Source of the DNA: JALZKA01 sp963786495
GTDB taxonomy: Bacteria; Actinomycetota; Thermoleophilia; Solirubrobacterales; 70-9
Assembly: GCA_963786495.1 (NCBI GenBank)
Contig: CAWAZL010000006.1
Span: 1 to 64,000 of the forward strand
DNA length: 64,000 nt
Reading direction: 5' to 3'
Part shown: positions 9,548 through 17,686 of the stretch, one piece after another
How the letters are laid out: every line of letters starts with the position of its first letter
Numbering within the stretch: position 1 is the stretch's first letter
Position numbers and translations under genes: made by a program
Notes under the pieces: model-generated
Databases searched by the model: none
What the model was told of the DNA's origin: nothing
The model's input: the letters and a program-made list of their open reading frames with translations, nothing else

Positions 9548-11607
9548 CGACGCGCCAAGGCGTCCGCCGCGACGACGCCTGCCGGGCCCGCGATCAGCGG
9601 GTTCACCTCGATGAGGCTGAGGCCTTCCTCGATGAGGAGCTCGCCGATTCGCGAAGCCGCGACCGCCACGGCTGAGACGTCGACGAGTGGTGTGCCGCGC
9701 CCGCCTTGGAGGATCGCGGCGCTTCGCAAGCCGGCTAGGGCCGATTCCACGCGGGCCGGCTTGGCCGGGAGGGGAATGATGGCGACGTCGTCTAGCGCCT
9801 CGGTCCAGATGCCGCCGAGCCCGATTACCAACGCTGGGACGACGGCGTCGGTTCTGGCGGCGACGAGGATCTCGACGCCGCCCGGGGGCACCATCTCCTC
9901 CACGATGAGCTCGGCGCCGACTGCCTCCGGCAGCGACAGGATTCGGATCGCTTCGCGCTCCAGTTCGGTCTCGTCCAGGATGCCGAGCGTGATCGCTCCG
10001 ATGTCGGACTTGTGCTGGACCGCGGGGCCGGTCAGCTTGAGGGCGAGCGGCCACTCGATTCCCTTGGCGGCGCGGACTGCCTCGCCGGCGGTTCGCGCTC
10101 GCCGCCCCTCGGGGACGTGGACGCCGGCGGCATGGAGCAGGCCCTTGACCCCCGCTTCGCTCAGCCACACGCCCCGTTCGCCCTGAACACTTGCCGCGAC
10201 CGCGGCGATCTCGCGCAGGCGCTCGGGGCTCGCCGATGAGCGGCGGAGCTCTCGAGCCGCCAGGATTGCCGTCTGGAGCCCGGCGACCGACGCGATCCCG
10301 TGCGTCGTGAGCTCTTCGACGATCTCGCCGTGGGTCAGCTCGGGCAGGGTGGAGGCCATGAGCGGCGCCGCGCTGGCGCGGACGAGGCCCGCGGTGATTC
10401 CGGCGCGGTGGGCATCCCAGGATTCCTGCGAATCGGCCGGCAGATTCGCGGGAGTGTCGTGGAAGACCAGGACCTGGTCGATCCCGGGATCCGATCCGGC
10501 GATGTCGACGATGTCGGCAAGCCGCTCCTCCTCGGCCCAGAGAAGCGGCGTGTAGTCGAGCGGATTTGCAACCGTCGCCGCGTCGGGGAGGCGCTCGCGG
10601 AGCTTCGAGCGGGTTTCCTCGGTCAGCTTTGGCAGGCCGACCCCGTAGCGCTCAGCCTCGTCGGCCGCGACGCCCGAGTCTCCGCCCGAGCACGTGATGA
10701 TCGCCAGCCCGCCGTCGCCGCGCGGCCGTGCCCTCGGCTCGGCCAGAACCCGCGCGATCTCCAAAAGCTCATGCGGGTTCCGCGCCCAGGTCGCACCCGC
10801 CTCCTCGATCAAGGCCTGAAAGATCTTCGCGTCGCCGGCGAGCGCGCCGGTGTGCGCGGCCGCCGCTGCGGCTCCGGCCTCGGACGCTCCCGACTTGAGG
10901 ACCACCACGCCGATCTGGCGCTCGGCGCAGCACGCGAGCGCCTCGGCGAGCTTCTCGCCGTCACCGTCGGACTCGAGGAACATCGCGACCGATCTGACCC
11001 CGTCCCGCTCGCAGAGCGCAAGGAGCCAGTCGGCCGGGTCGAGCACCGCGCCGTTGCCCGTGGAAATGACCGTGTGGAAGCCGATGCCGCGCTTTGTGTT
11101 GAGCGCGTTCACCGCGACGTTCCCGCTCTGCGAGACCATCGCGACCGGCCCCGCCGGCTTGGCGTCGATCGCGTCGCCCCACACGGCGGCGTTGTGAGCG
11201 AAGGAGATAATCCCGTTGCCGTTCGGACCGCAGACGGGGAACTCTCGCTCGAGAGCCGTATCGCGGAGCTCGCGCTGGAGCTCGCGCCCGCCCTCGATCT
11301 CACCGAAGCCGGCCGAGATCACGATCGCGCCGCCGCAGGCTGCGTCCGCTGCCGAGGCGACCGTAGCGGGCACATATGGGGCGGGCACGGCGACCGCGAC
11401 GGCATCGGCGGGCTCCGGCAGGTCGCTCAGCGAGCGGAAGCACGGAATGCCCCGGATCTCTTCGCGCTTCGGATTGACCCCCCAAACCGGGCCGTCGAAG
11501 CCGAGCCGCTCGAGATTGCGCAGGATGATGTCGCCATAAGCGCCCGGGCGGTCAGTCGCCCCGACTACCGCGATGGAACGGGGCTCGAGCAGCTGGTCGA
11601 GCTCCAT
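9544..11607 (-). CDS. Acetate/acyl--CoA ligase, ADP-forming type (CoA-binding plus ATP-grasp)
   Basis: 687 residues, intact. The N-terminal CoA-binding domain (residues 1-135) starts LLEPRSIAVVGATDRPGAYG. The succinyl-CoA-ligase-like domain (about 150-290) contains VAMVSQSGNVAVNAL and the phosphohistidine loop AAHTGALAGDAK (His252). The ATP-grasp domain (about 470-687) contains LALKLTGPAVQHKSDIG and ends SLIEVNPLIAGPAGVVAADA. The family couples an acyl-CoA/acid pair to ADP/ATP. It lies downstream of the acyl-CoA dehydrogenase on the same strand (75-bp gap) and converges with the aminotransferase by 4 bp, suggesting a route from amine through acid to acyl-CoA. Confidence 0.9.
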   Translation of the reverse strand: MELDQLLEPRSIAVVGATDRPGAYGDIILRNLERLGFDGPVWGVNPKREEIRGIPCFRSLSDLPEPADAVAVAVPAPYVPATVASAADAACGGAIVISAGFGEIEGGRELQRELRDTALEREFPVCGPNGNGIISFAHNAAVWGDAIDAKPAGPVAMVSQSGNVAVNALNTKRGIGFHTVISTGNGAVLDPADWLLALCERDGVRSVAMFLESDGDGEKLAEALACCAERQIGVVVLKSGASEAGAAAAAAHTGALAGDAKIFQALIEEAGATWARNPHELLEIARVLAEPRARPRGDGGLAIITCSGGDSGVAADEAERYGVGLPKLTEETRSKLRERLPDAATVANPLDYTPLLWAEEERLADIVDIAGSDPGIDQVLVFHDTPANLPADSQESWDAHRAGITAGLVRASAAPLMASTLPELTHGEIVEELTTHGIASVAGLQTAILAARELRRSSASPERLREIAAVAASVQGERGVWLSEAGVKGLLHAAGVHVPEGRRARTAGEAVRAAKGIEWPLALKLTGPAVQHKSDIGAITLGILDETELEREAIRILSLPEAVGAELIVEEMVPPGGVEILVAARTDAVVPALVIGLGGIWTEALDDVAIIPLPAKPARVESALAGLRSAAILQGGRGTPLVDVSAVAVAASRIGELLIEEGLSLIEVNPLIAGPAGVVAADALARR

Positions 11608-11682
11608 ATCCCTACCTACACACGCCGGTTTCGCAGCTAAAGCTGCTCATCGGGTCAGATACCTAGATGTTCGGTCGCAGGG

Positions 11683-12888
11683 TCAATGCAGCATCCGCTC
11701 GACGCCGCGGCGCTCGAGGCCGCGGGTCACGACCAGGCGCTGGATTTCCGATGTGCCCTCCCAGATCCGGTCCACGCGAAGCTCGCGCAGGAAGCGCTCG
11801 GCCACGTTGGAGCGGAGGTAGCCGCGGCCGCCGAATGCCTGAACGCACCGGTCGGCGCAGATCCAGGCGCGCTCGGAGGCGAAGAGCTTGGCCATCGAGG
11901 CCTTGTTGTGGACCAGCTTGAGATCGGCGCCGCGATCGGACAGCAGCGCGACCTGGAAGGTGAGAAGGCGCGCCGCCGCGGCGTCGGCCGCCGAGTCGGC
12001 GAGGGGGAAGGAGACTCCTTGGAAGTCAAGGATGCGGCTGCCGCCCTGCTCGCGCCCGGCCGCCCATTCGACGGTCTCGTCGAGAAGGCGCCACATCGCC
12101 CCGACGCACCGGGCGGCGATTCCAAGGCGCTCCTCCATGAACCAGGCGCGCTGAAGGTCGTTGCCCTCGCCGACCCCGCCGATGACCGAGTCCTCGGCCA
12201 GCTCGACGTCGGTGAAGAGGAAGGTGGGGTGGCCGTCCGGGTAGGAGTGCGTGAATGCCGGGTCGTCGATCATCTCGACGCCGGCGGCGTCGGCATCGAC
12301 TGCGAAGAGGGTCGGAAGCTTGTGATCGCCGTCGATCACGTTGGCCATCACGACCAGGACCGCGGCTACGTCGCCCGTCGTCACGAACCACTTCTCACCG
12401 TTCAGACGGAAGCCGTCCGCGGTGCGCTCGGCCGTGGCCGCGATGCGGCTGGGATCCGAGCCGGCGTCGCGCTCGGTGACGGCATAGGCGTCGCGCATCT
12501 CGCCGCGAAGGGCGGGGAGGAGGTAGCGCTCGACTTGCGCGTCCGATGCGTGGTGCCAGACGTTGTAAGCGTTCGGGATGTGCCAGTGGATCGCGTTGGT
12601 GGAGCGGCCAAACTGCTCTTCGACAAGCGCCCACTCGAGCGTCGACCAGCCCTGTCCGCCGTGCTCGGGCTTGTGGAGACCGCCGACCAGTCCGGCGTCG
12701 ACCGCCTCGGCCTTCACGTGGTCGATCGCGTCCTGGGGCAGTCGGCCGAGGTTTCGCTCCGCCTCCTCCTCGAGCGGGAAGAGGACATCCTCGACGAATC
12801 GGCGCGAGCGCGCCTGGATGTCGCGAGCCCGGTCCGTGAGCTCGAACGGGGTCTCTTCAACAGCGTCCATGACTGCACTTGCCTCCAT
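11683..12888 (-). CDS. Acyl-CoA dehydrogenase
   Basis: 401 residues, intact. Family marks are YAVTERDAGSDPSRIAATAE (FAD/substrate loop), FRLNGEKWFVTTGDVAAVLV, ERLGIAARCVGAMWRLLDE, QAFGGRGYLRSNVAERFLRE and DRIWEGTSEIQRLVVTRG. Glu377 of WEGTSE is in the position of the catalytic base of medium-chain-type enzymes. It introduces a 2,3 double bond in an acyl-CoA, passing electrons to an electron-transfer flavoprotein. A later Met (MDAVEETPFEL) is an alternative start. The upstream intergenic region has operator copy 2, shared with the divergent Rieske gene. Confidence 0.92.
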   Translation of the reverse strand: MEASAVMDAVEETPFELTDRARDIQARSRRFVEDVLFPLEEEAERNLGRLPQDAIDHVKAEAVDAGLVGGLHKPEHGGQGWSTLEWALVEEQFGRSTNAIHWHIPNAYNVWHHASDAQVERYLLPALRGEMRDAYAVTERDAGSDPSRIAATAERTADGFRLNGEKWFVTTGDVAAVLVVMANVIDGDHKLPTLFAVDADAAGVEMIDDPAFTHSYPDGHPTFLFTDVELAEDSVIGGVGEGNDLQRAWFMEERLGIAARCVGAMWRLLDETVEWAAGREQGGSRILDFQGVSFPLADSAADAAAARLLTFQVALLSDRGADLKLVHNKASMAKLFASERAWICADRCVQAFGGRGYLRSNVAERFLRELRVDRIWEGTSEIQRLVVTRGLERRGVERMLH

Positions 12889-12919
12889 CGCCGGAACACT
12901 CTAACATGAGATAGCGCAA

Positions 12920-12935
12920 TTGACTACAAGGTCAA
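12920..12935. promoter_or_regulatory. Inverted-repeat operator, copy 2
   Basis: TTGAC-TACAAG-GTCAA between the divergent acyl-CoA dehydrogenase (start 12888) and Rieske oxygenase genes. It differs from copy 1 (8116-8131) by one spacer base, and both are flanked by A and C. Likely the target of one regulator, the TetR-family gene at 14171 being the nearest candidate. Confidence 0.6.
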
Positions 12936-12944
12936 CCACAAGCC

Positions 12945-13008
12945 GGGGTCTGACCCCTGAACCGCATGCGTCTGCGCCCTCCGGAGCGGAGCAGGGGGGT
13001 CTGACCCC
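12945..13008. repeat. Two GGGGTCTGACCCC palindromes
   Basis: GGGGTCTGACCCC at 12945-12957 and again at 12996-13008, both in the leader of the Rieske gene. A relative, GAGGGGTC-A-GACCCCTC, lies after potA at 18756-18772. REP-like short palindromes; function is unknown. Confidence 0.7.
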
Positions 13009-13078
13009 ACGTCAGGTCGGCCTCCCGCTAGATCCATCCGCCGTTCAGCTCACTCTCCAACCGGTTGCGCGCGCCTCG

Positions 13079-14161
13079 ATGCTCCCGCCGGCCTCGTTTG
13101 CCGACCCCGCCGTCCTTAGCTGGGAGATCGAGCGCCTTTATGCCGGCTGGGTATGCCTGGGCCACGCGTCTCTCGTTGCCGAGCCCGGCAGCTATTTGAT
13201 GCGCGAGATCGGCGAGACCAGCGTCTTCGCCCTCGCGGGTGAGGACGGCGCGCCGCGGGTCTTCCTCAACACGTGTCGCCATCGCGGCTCTCGCCTGGTC
13301 GAGAAGAGCGAAGGCGAGGTCCGCCGCCGCATCCAGTGCCCGTACCACGGCTGGTCCTACGGTCTCGACGGAAGCCTGGCGGCCGCCCCGCACATGGACG
13401 AGGTCGAGAACTTCGACCGCACCTGCTTCGGCCTGATCGAGGTCAGGAGCTCGGTCGTATCTGGACTCCTGCTGGCCGACCTGAGCGGCGAGGCGGGCGA
13501 CCCGGTCGAGCACGTCGGCGACCTGGGCCGGCGCCTTGCGGACTGGAGGCTCTCCGACCTTCGGCGGGCCGGATCGCGAACGTACGAGGTCAATGCAAAC
13601 TGGAAGGCGATCGGCGAGAACTACAACGAGTGCCTCCACTGTCCGGGGGTCCACCCGGAGTTGAACGCGCTCTCCGATTACCGCTCAGGCAACTCCCAGT
13701 CGGGACCGGGTGCCTGGTGCGGCGGCTCGATGGCCCTCAACGAAGGTGTCGACTCGATGGGCCGCAACGGCCATGCCGACCGCCCACCCATCGCGGGCCT
13801 CGACCCGGCGGAGCATCACAACGTCTACTACTTCGCGCTGTTTCCGAACGCGCTCATCTCGCTCCACCCGGACTACGTGATGCTCCACACCCTGTGGCCG
13901 CGCGCCGTGGACAGGACCGATGTGATCTGCGAGTGGTACTTCGAGCCTTCGACGATCGACGCCGACGGATTCGACGCCTCGGACGCGATCGACTTCTGGG
14001 ACCAGGTGAACCGGGAGGACTGGCGCGTTTGCGAGCTGACGCAGAAGGGCGTTCGAGCCCGCGGTTACACCGCCGGCCGCTACTCGGCCGACGAGGGCGA
14101 CGTCCACGCTTTTGACGCGATGGTTGCCGAGCGCTACATGGAGGCGCTCCGATCCGAGTGA
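13079..14161 (+). CDS. Rieske-type aromatic-ring/quaternary-amine oxygenase, alpha subunit
   Basis: Counting from ATG 13079, the [2Fe-2S] Rieske motif is C66-R-H68 with C87-P-Y-H90 (NTCRHRG, CPYHGW). The mononuclear iron site is E184-C-L-H187-C-P-G-V-H192, with Asp314 (NREDW) as the likely third ligand. The electron-bridging residue three positions before the first His is Glu, not the Asp of ring-hydroxylating dioxygenases. That is reported for carnitine/betaine-type oxygenases. The C-terminus is intact. An in-frame TTG at 12920 would add 53 residues, but it lies inside the operator and reads through two palindromes; the stretch just before 13079 (VQLTLQPVARAS) looks protein-like, so the start is unsettled. 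No reductase gene is in the window. Confidence 0.88.
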   Translation: MLPPASFADPAVLSWEIERLYAGWVCLGHASLVAEPGSYLMREIGETSVFALAGEDGAPRVFLNTCRHRGSRLVEKSEGEVRRRIQCPYHGWSYGLDGSLAAAPHMDEVENFDRTCFGLIEVRSSVVSGLLLADLSGEAGDPVEHVGDLGRRLADWRLSDLRRAGSRTYEVNANWKAIGENYNECLHCPGVHPELNALSDYRSGNSQSGPGAWCGGSMALNEGVDSMGRNGHADRPPIAGLDPAEHHNVYYFALFPNALISLHPDYVMLHTLWPRAVDRTDVICEWYFEPSTIDADGFDASDAIDFWDQVNREDWRVCELTQKGVRARGYTAGRYSADEGDVHAFDAMVAERYMEALRSE

Positions 14162-14170
14162 GGTGAGAAG

Positions 14171-14785
14171 GTGAGCGCCGTGGCCACGGAAACCGCTGAC
14201 CGGATCCTCGACGCAGCCTGCGAGATCATCGCCGAGGAGGGGATCGACGAGGTGCGGATCGCCCGGGTCGCAACACGCGCTCGCGCCTCCAGCGGCCTGG
14301 TCCACCACTACTTCTCGACGCGGGAGGAGCTCCTCGAGCAGGCGCTTGTCCACTCCTTCGAGCGCGCGGGCGACGACCGCTTCGGCGACGGATCGCACCC
14401 GCCGCCCGGATCGGCCGCCGAGACGTTCGGCCTGGCGATCCGCGAATGCCTGCCGTTCGCGGGCGAGTCTGAGCGCGAGTGGGTCCTGTGGGTTGAGCTC
14501 TGGCTCCGCGCCGTGCGCGAGCCGGGCTTGCGCGAAGTCGCCGCCAAGCTTTACGACCGCTACCGCCGCTGGCTCGCAGCGATGATCCGCGCCGGCGCCG
14601 ACAGCGGCGAGTTCACCCTCGAGCGTGACGCCGAGGAGATCGCCGACATCGCAATGGCGCTTCTGGACGGCGCCGGAATTCGCGCGATGGTCGCTGACCC
14701 CGCCATGGACGTCGAGGCGGGCAGAGCGCTTGTCGCAGGCACCCTCGCGCCCCTTCTGGGAGTCGAGCCGGAGGCTTTGGCGTGA
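14171..14785 (+). CDS. TetR-family transcriptional regulator, BetI-like
   Basis: 204 residues; GTG start at 14171 with GAGGTGAGAAG before it, nine bases after the Rieske stop. The N-terminal helix-turn-helix reads ILDAACEIIAEEGIDEVRIA, RVATRARASSGLVHHYFSTR. The C-terminal domain (FGLAIRECLPFAGES, EWVLWVELWLRAVREPGLRE, LLDGAGIRAMV) resembles BetI-type ligand domains. BetI represses choline-betaine genes; here the neighbours are a Rieske oxygenase and an amine importer. It is the best candidate to bind the TTGAC-N6-GTCAA repeats. The role is inferred from position. Confidence 0.88.
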   Translation: MSAVATETADRILDAACEIIAEEGIDEVRIARVATRARASSGLVHHYFSTREELLEQALVHSFERAGDDRFGDGSHPPPGSAAETFGLAIRECLPFAGESEREWVLWVELWLRAVREPGLREVAAKLYDRYRRWLAAMIRAGADSGEFTLERDAEEIADIAMALLDGAGIRAMVADPAMDVEAGRALVAGTLAPLLGVEPEALA

Positions 14786-14797
14786 ACTGCCACGACT

Positions 14798-14835
14798 GGT
14801 GCCTGGCTCCGTGCCAGGCACGGTGCCTGGCACCG
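14798..14835. repeat. GTGCCTGGC/GCCAGGCAC palindromic repeat, copy 1
   Basis: Interleaved inverted repeats (GGTGCCTGGC, GTGCCAGGCAC, GTGCCTGGCACC) between the TetR and substrate-binding genes. Nearly the same element occurs at 40119-40151, inside a coding region. It can form alternative hairpins. REP-like. Confidence 0.7.
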
Positions 14836-14866
14836 CAGCATGCGGCCCCGAAGCCATCGGAGTAGC

Positions 14867-16003
14867 GTGAATCGCCGAGTGACAATCATCGACCTCGGCG
14901 CACCCTTCACCCGGCGGCAGGCGTTGCGGGCCGCAGCGGTTGGCACGCTGGGCGCCTACGGGCTCTCGGGCTGCACCGTCTCGCGCGAACTCGACACGCC
15001 GGAGGGCGGCGTCTTCGCCAAGCCCGAGGTTGACGGCGACCTCCTGCTCTACAACTGGGCGCAGTACATGGACCCCGACCTCAAGAAGAGGTTCGCCGAG
15101 GAGTACGACGTCGAGGTCAACGAGGTGAACTTCGACAACCTCGAGGGCATGGTGACGAAGCTACGTGCGGGCGGACGCTACGACCTGATCTGGCCGACCG
15201 CCGAGTACGCCTATCGCCTGAACGCGGAGGGTCTCCTCGCGCACTTCGACCGCTCGGACCTCAAGAACGCGGATGGGATCTCCTCCTACTACGACTCCGG
15301 GTGGTGGGACCCGCAATCGGAATTCTCGGTCCCCTACGCGTACTACACGACCGGCATCTGCTGGCGAAACGACGAGGTGTCGGGCATGACGGGCTCGTGG
15401 AACGACCTCACGAATCCCGGTGGCGAGGGGCGGATGTTCATCCTCGACGACTACCAGGAGGCGATCGGCGAGGCGAACCTGATCAACGGCTGGGAGCTCA
15501 ACACGACCGATCCGAACGAGCTCGAGATCTCGAAGGAGACGCTGCTCGAACAGAAGGAGTTCGCGCGCGGGATCTCGACCAACTCGACGCAGAACCTCGT
15601 GAATGGCACCGCGGCCATCCACCAGGCGTGGAACGGGGACATCGTGAACGTCAGAAACCAGGTGGACAACCCTGAGGACTTCAGTTACGAGACCTGTGAG
15701 GAGGGGGTTCCGGTTGGGACTGACCTGATGTGCATCCCCGTCACGTCGCGAAGCCCCGGGACGGCGCTGCTCTTCATCGACTGGATCCTCGATCCGGAGA
15801 ATTCCGCGCAGAACGTCATGTGGAACGGCTATCCCCAGCCCTACGACGGCGCGCGAGAGGCGTTCGCGGAGCTCGTCAAGGAGGAGCCGTCCATCGACGT
15901 CGACCTGAACGCACTCTCCAACAGCGCCCTCGAATACCGGCTGGACAATGCCGACGACCGCGCGCTCTGGTCCCAGGTCTGGACAGAGGTGAAAGCGACT
16001 TGA
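14867..16003 (+). CDS. Spermidine/putrescine-type ABC transporter substrate-binding lipoprotein (PotD-like)
   Basis: GTG at 14867, after GGAG, is preferred to the upstream in-frame ATG 14840. A twin-arginine-like and lipobox N-terminus (FTRRQALRAAAVGTLGAYGLSGC) points to an exported lipoprotein. The mature part has PotD-family segments: LLLYNWAQYMDPDLKKRFAE, VNEVNFDNLEGMVTKL, YDLIWPTAEYAYRLNAEG, NGTAAIHQAWNGDIVN and ALLFIDWILDPENSAQN. It binds a cationic amine outside the membrane in known homologues; the actual ligand is unknown and could be a quaternary amine. It is first gene of a four-gene importer operon, downstream of tetR. Confidence 0.9.
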   Translation: MNRRVTIIDLGAPFTRRQALRAAAVGTLGAYGLSGCTVSRELDTPEGGVFAKPEVDGDLLLYNWAQYMDPDLKKRFAEEYDVEVNEVNFDNLEGMVTKLRAGGRYDLIWPTAEYAYRLNAEGLLAHFDRSDLKNADGISSYYDSGWWDPQSEFSVPYAYYTTGICWRNDEVSGMTGSWNDLTNPGGEGRMFILDDYQEAIGEANLINGWELNTTDPNELEISKETLLEQKEFARGISTNSTQNLVNGTAAIHQAWNGDIVNVRNQVDNPEDFSYETCEEGVPVGTDLMCIPVTSRSPGTALLFIDWILDPENSAQNVMWNGYPQPYDGAREAFAELVKEEPSIDVDLNALSNSALEYRLDNADDRALWSQVWTEVKAT

Positions 16004-16860
16004 CTGCGCGTGCCAGCGGGTTCTGGTCACGCTTCCTCGTGCCGGGCGGGCTCTGGCTGGTCCTTCTCTTCGTAGTGCCGCTCTCGCTGGTCCTGGCGCT
16101 GTCGTTCGGGTTCACCGACGATCTCGGCCGAGCGGTCTACTCGTTTGAGCTGGACAACTACGCGGACGCCTTCGACCCGCTCTACATCCCGGTGCTTCTG
16201 CGATCCGTCGGCTTCGCGCTCGCGACGGTCGTCTTGTGCCTCGCCCTGGGCTATCCGATTGCCTATTACATCGCCCGGTACGGGGGCTCGAAGAAGCACA
16301 TCCTGATCGCGCTGTTGGTGATCCCATTCTTCGTCAACTACCTCGTGCGTACCTACGCGTGGGTGGCGCTGCTCGCCGACGAAGGCCTCATCAATTCGGC
16401 GCTCAACTCGCTCAGCATCTCAGAGACGGGCCTCCAGTTGATCAACACGCCTTACGCGGTGATCGGCGGCCTCGTCTACGGCTACCTCGTGTTCATGATC
16501 CTGCCGATCTACGCCTCGCTCGAGCGCATGGACCCGTCGCTGATTGAGGCGGGAAAGGACCTCTTCGGCCGTCCGTTCCAGACCTTCATCCACGTGACGC
16601 TGCCGCAGACGAAGCAGGGGATCCTTGCCGGCTGTGTCCTGGTCTTCCTTCCCGCCGTCGGCGACTTCGTCTCGGCCCAGCTCCTTGGCGGGCCAGACAC
16701 CTACATGGTCGGCAACCTGATCCAAGACCAGTTCTTCACCGCGAACAACTGGCCGTTCGGCTCAGCGCTGACCGTGGTGATGATGATCTTCCTCGCGTTC
16801 TGGATGGTGGGCTATCTGCGCTCGGCCGCCCGCGAAGCGCGCGACCCGGTGGGTGCCTAA
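16000..16860 (+). CDS. ABC transporter permease, PotB-like
   Basis: The TTG start at 16000 overlaps the substrate-binding gene stop by 4 bp; AGAGGTG lies nine bases upstream. 286 residues, six membrane spans (GGLWLVLLFVVPLSLVLALS near the start). The permease EAA-type loop is ASLERMDPSLIEAGKDLFGR, then PFQTFIHVTLPQTKQGIL. It forms the channel with the PotC-like subunit and docks on the ATPase. Intact and translationally coupled. Confidence 0.9.
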   Translation: MTARASGFWSRFLVPGGLWLVLLFVVPLSLVLALSFGFTDDLGRAVYSFELDNYADAFDPLYIPVLLRSVGFALATVVLCLALGYPIAYYIARYGGSKKHILIALLVIPFFVNYLVRTYAWVALLADEGLINSALNSLSISETGLQLINTPYAVIGGLVYGYLVFMILPIYASLERMDPSLIEAGKDLFGRPFQTFIHVTLPQTKQGILAGCVLVFLPAVGDFVSAQLLGGPDTYMVGNLIQDQFFTANNWPFGSALTVVMMIFLAFWMVGYLRSAAREARDPVGA

Positions 16861-16864
16861 GAAC

Positions 16865-17686
16865 ATGGCTTTCGATCGCCCCAGATTCCTGCGCGTCTAC
16901 TCGGTCTTTGTCTACGCGTTCCTCTTCCTGCCGATCGCGGTAGTCGTCCTCTTCTCTTTCAACTCGGTCAAGTCGCTCCAGTCCTTCCAGGGCTTCTCGC
17001 TCCAGTGGTACGAGGAGTTCCTGAACGACTCGACCCTTCGCGAGTCCCTCTTCGTATCGCTCGAGATAGCGCTGATCACGATGGTCGTCGCGACGCTCCT
17101 GGGCACGGCGCTCGCGATTGGCCTCGTCCGGGCCCGAACCCGCTGGAGCCCCGCGGCCAATGTCCTGATGCTGATCCCGCTGGTGACTCCCGAGATCGTC
17201 GCGGGCATCTCCGCGCTCATCATCTTCAGCCAGCTGGGCATCCAGCTCTCGTTCTGGACGATCGTGATCGCGCACATCACGTTCTCGATCTCCTACGTGA
17301 CGATCGTGGTGCGCGGGCGCCTCGCCTCGATGGGCGATGAGGTCGAGCAGGCCGCGATGGACCTGGGCGCGACCCGCTTCGGTGCGGTTCGGCTGGTGCT
17401 CATTCCCGAGCTCTGGCCTGCCGTTGTGGCGGCCGGGCTCCTCGTCTTCGCGCTCTCGTTCGACGACTTCGTGATCTCGTTCTTCACCACGGGCGAGGAC
17501 GTCCAGCCGCTGCCCGTGCGCATCTGGTCGGCGATCCGCTTTGGCGTCTCGCCGACCATCAACGCGATCGGGACGCTCATGATGGTCGTCTCGATTACAG
17601 CTGTCATCGCCGCCGTCCTGATCCCGAGGTTCTTCGGGCGCAAGGAGAGCGGCATCAAGGTGCTGACCGGACAGGAGAGTGGATAG
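16865..17686 (+). CDS. ABC transporter permease, PotC-like
   Basis: ATG at 16865, four bases after the PotB-like stop (an in-frame GTG at 16853 is also possible). About 273 residues with six hydrophobic spans. The EAA loop reads EVEQAAMDLGATRFGAVRLV, LIPELWPAVVAAGLL. FSFNSVKSLQSFQGFSLQWY resembles PotC N-termini. It pairs with the PotB-like permease; the next gene starts immediately after its stop. Confidence 0.9.
   Translation: MAFDRPRFLRVYSVFVYAFLFLPIAVVVLFSFNSVKSLQSFQGFSLQWYEEFLNDSTLRESLFVSLEIALITMVVATLLGTALAIGLVRARTRWSPAANVLMLIPLVTPEIVAGISALIIFSQLGIQLSFWTIVIAHITFSISYVTIVVRGRLASMGDEVEQAAMDLGATRFGAVRLVLIPELWPAVVAAGLLVFALSFDDFVISFFTTGEDVQPLPVRIWSAIRFGVSPTINAIGTLMMVVSITAVIAAVLIPRFFGRKESGIKVLTGQESG

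Noticed and set aside
10300..11640. Long plus-strand ORF (446 codons)
   Set aside because: Exactly antisense to the intact acyl-CoA ligase; Arg/Asp-rich, no family motif. GC-rich shadow.
13685..14857. Minus-strand ORF (390 codons)
   Set aside because: Antisense to the Rieske and TetR genes; shadow of GC-rich codons.
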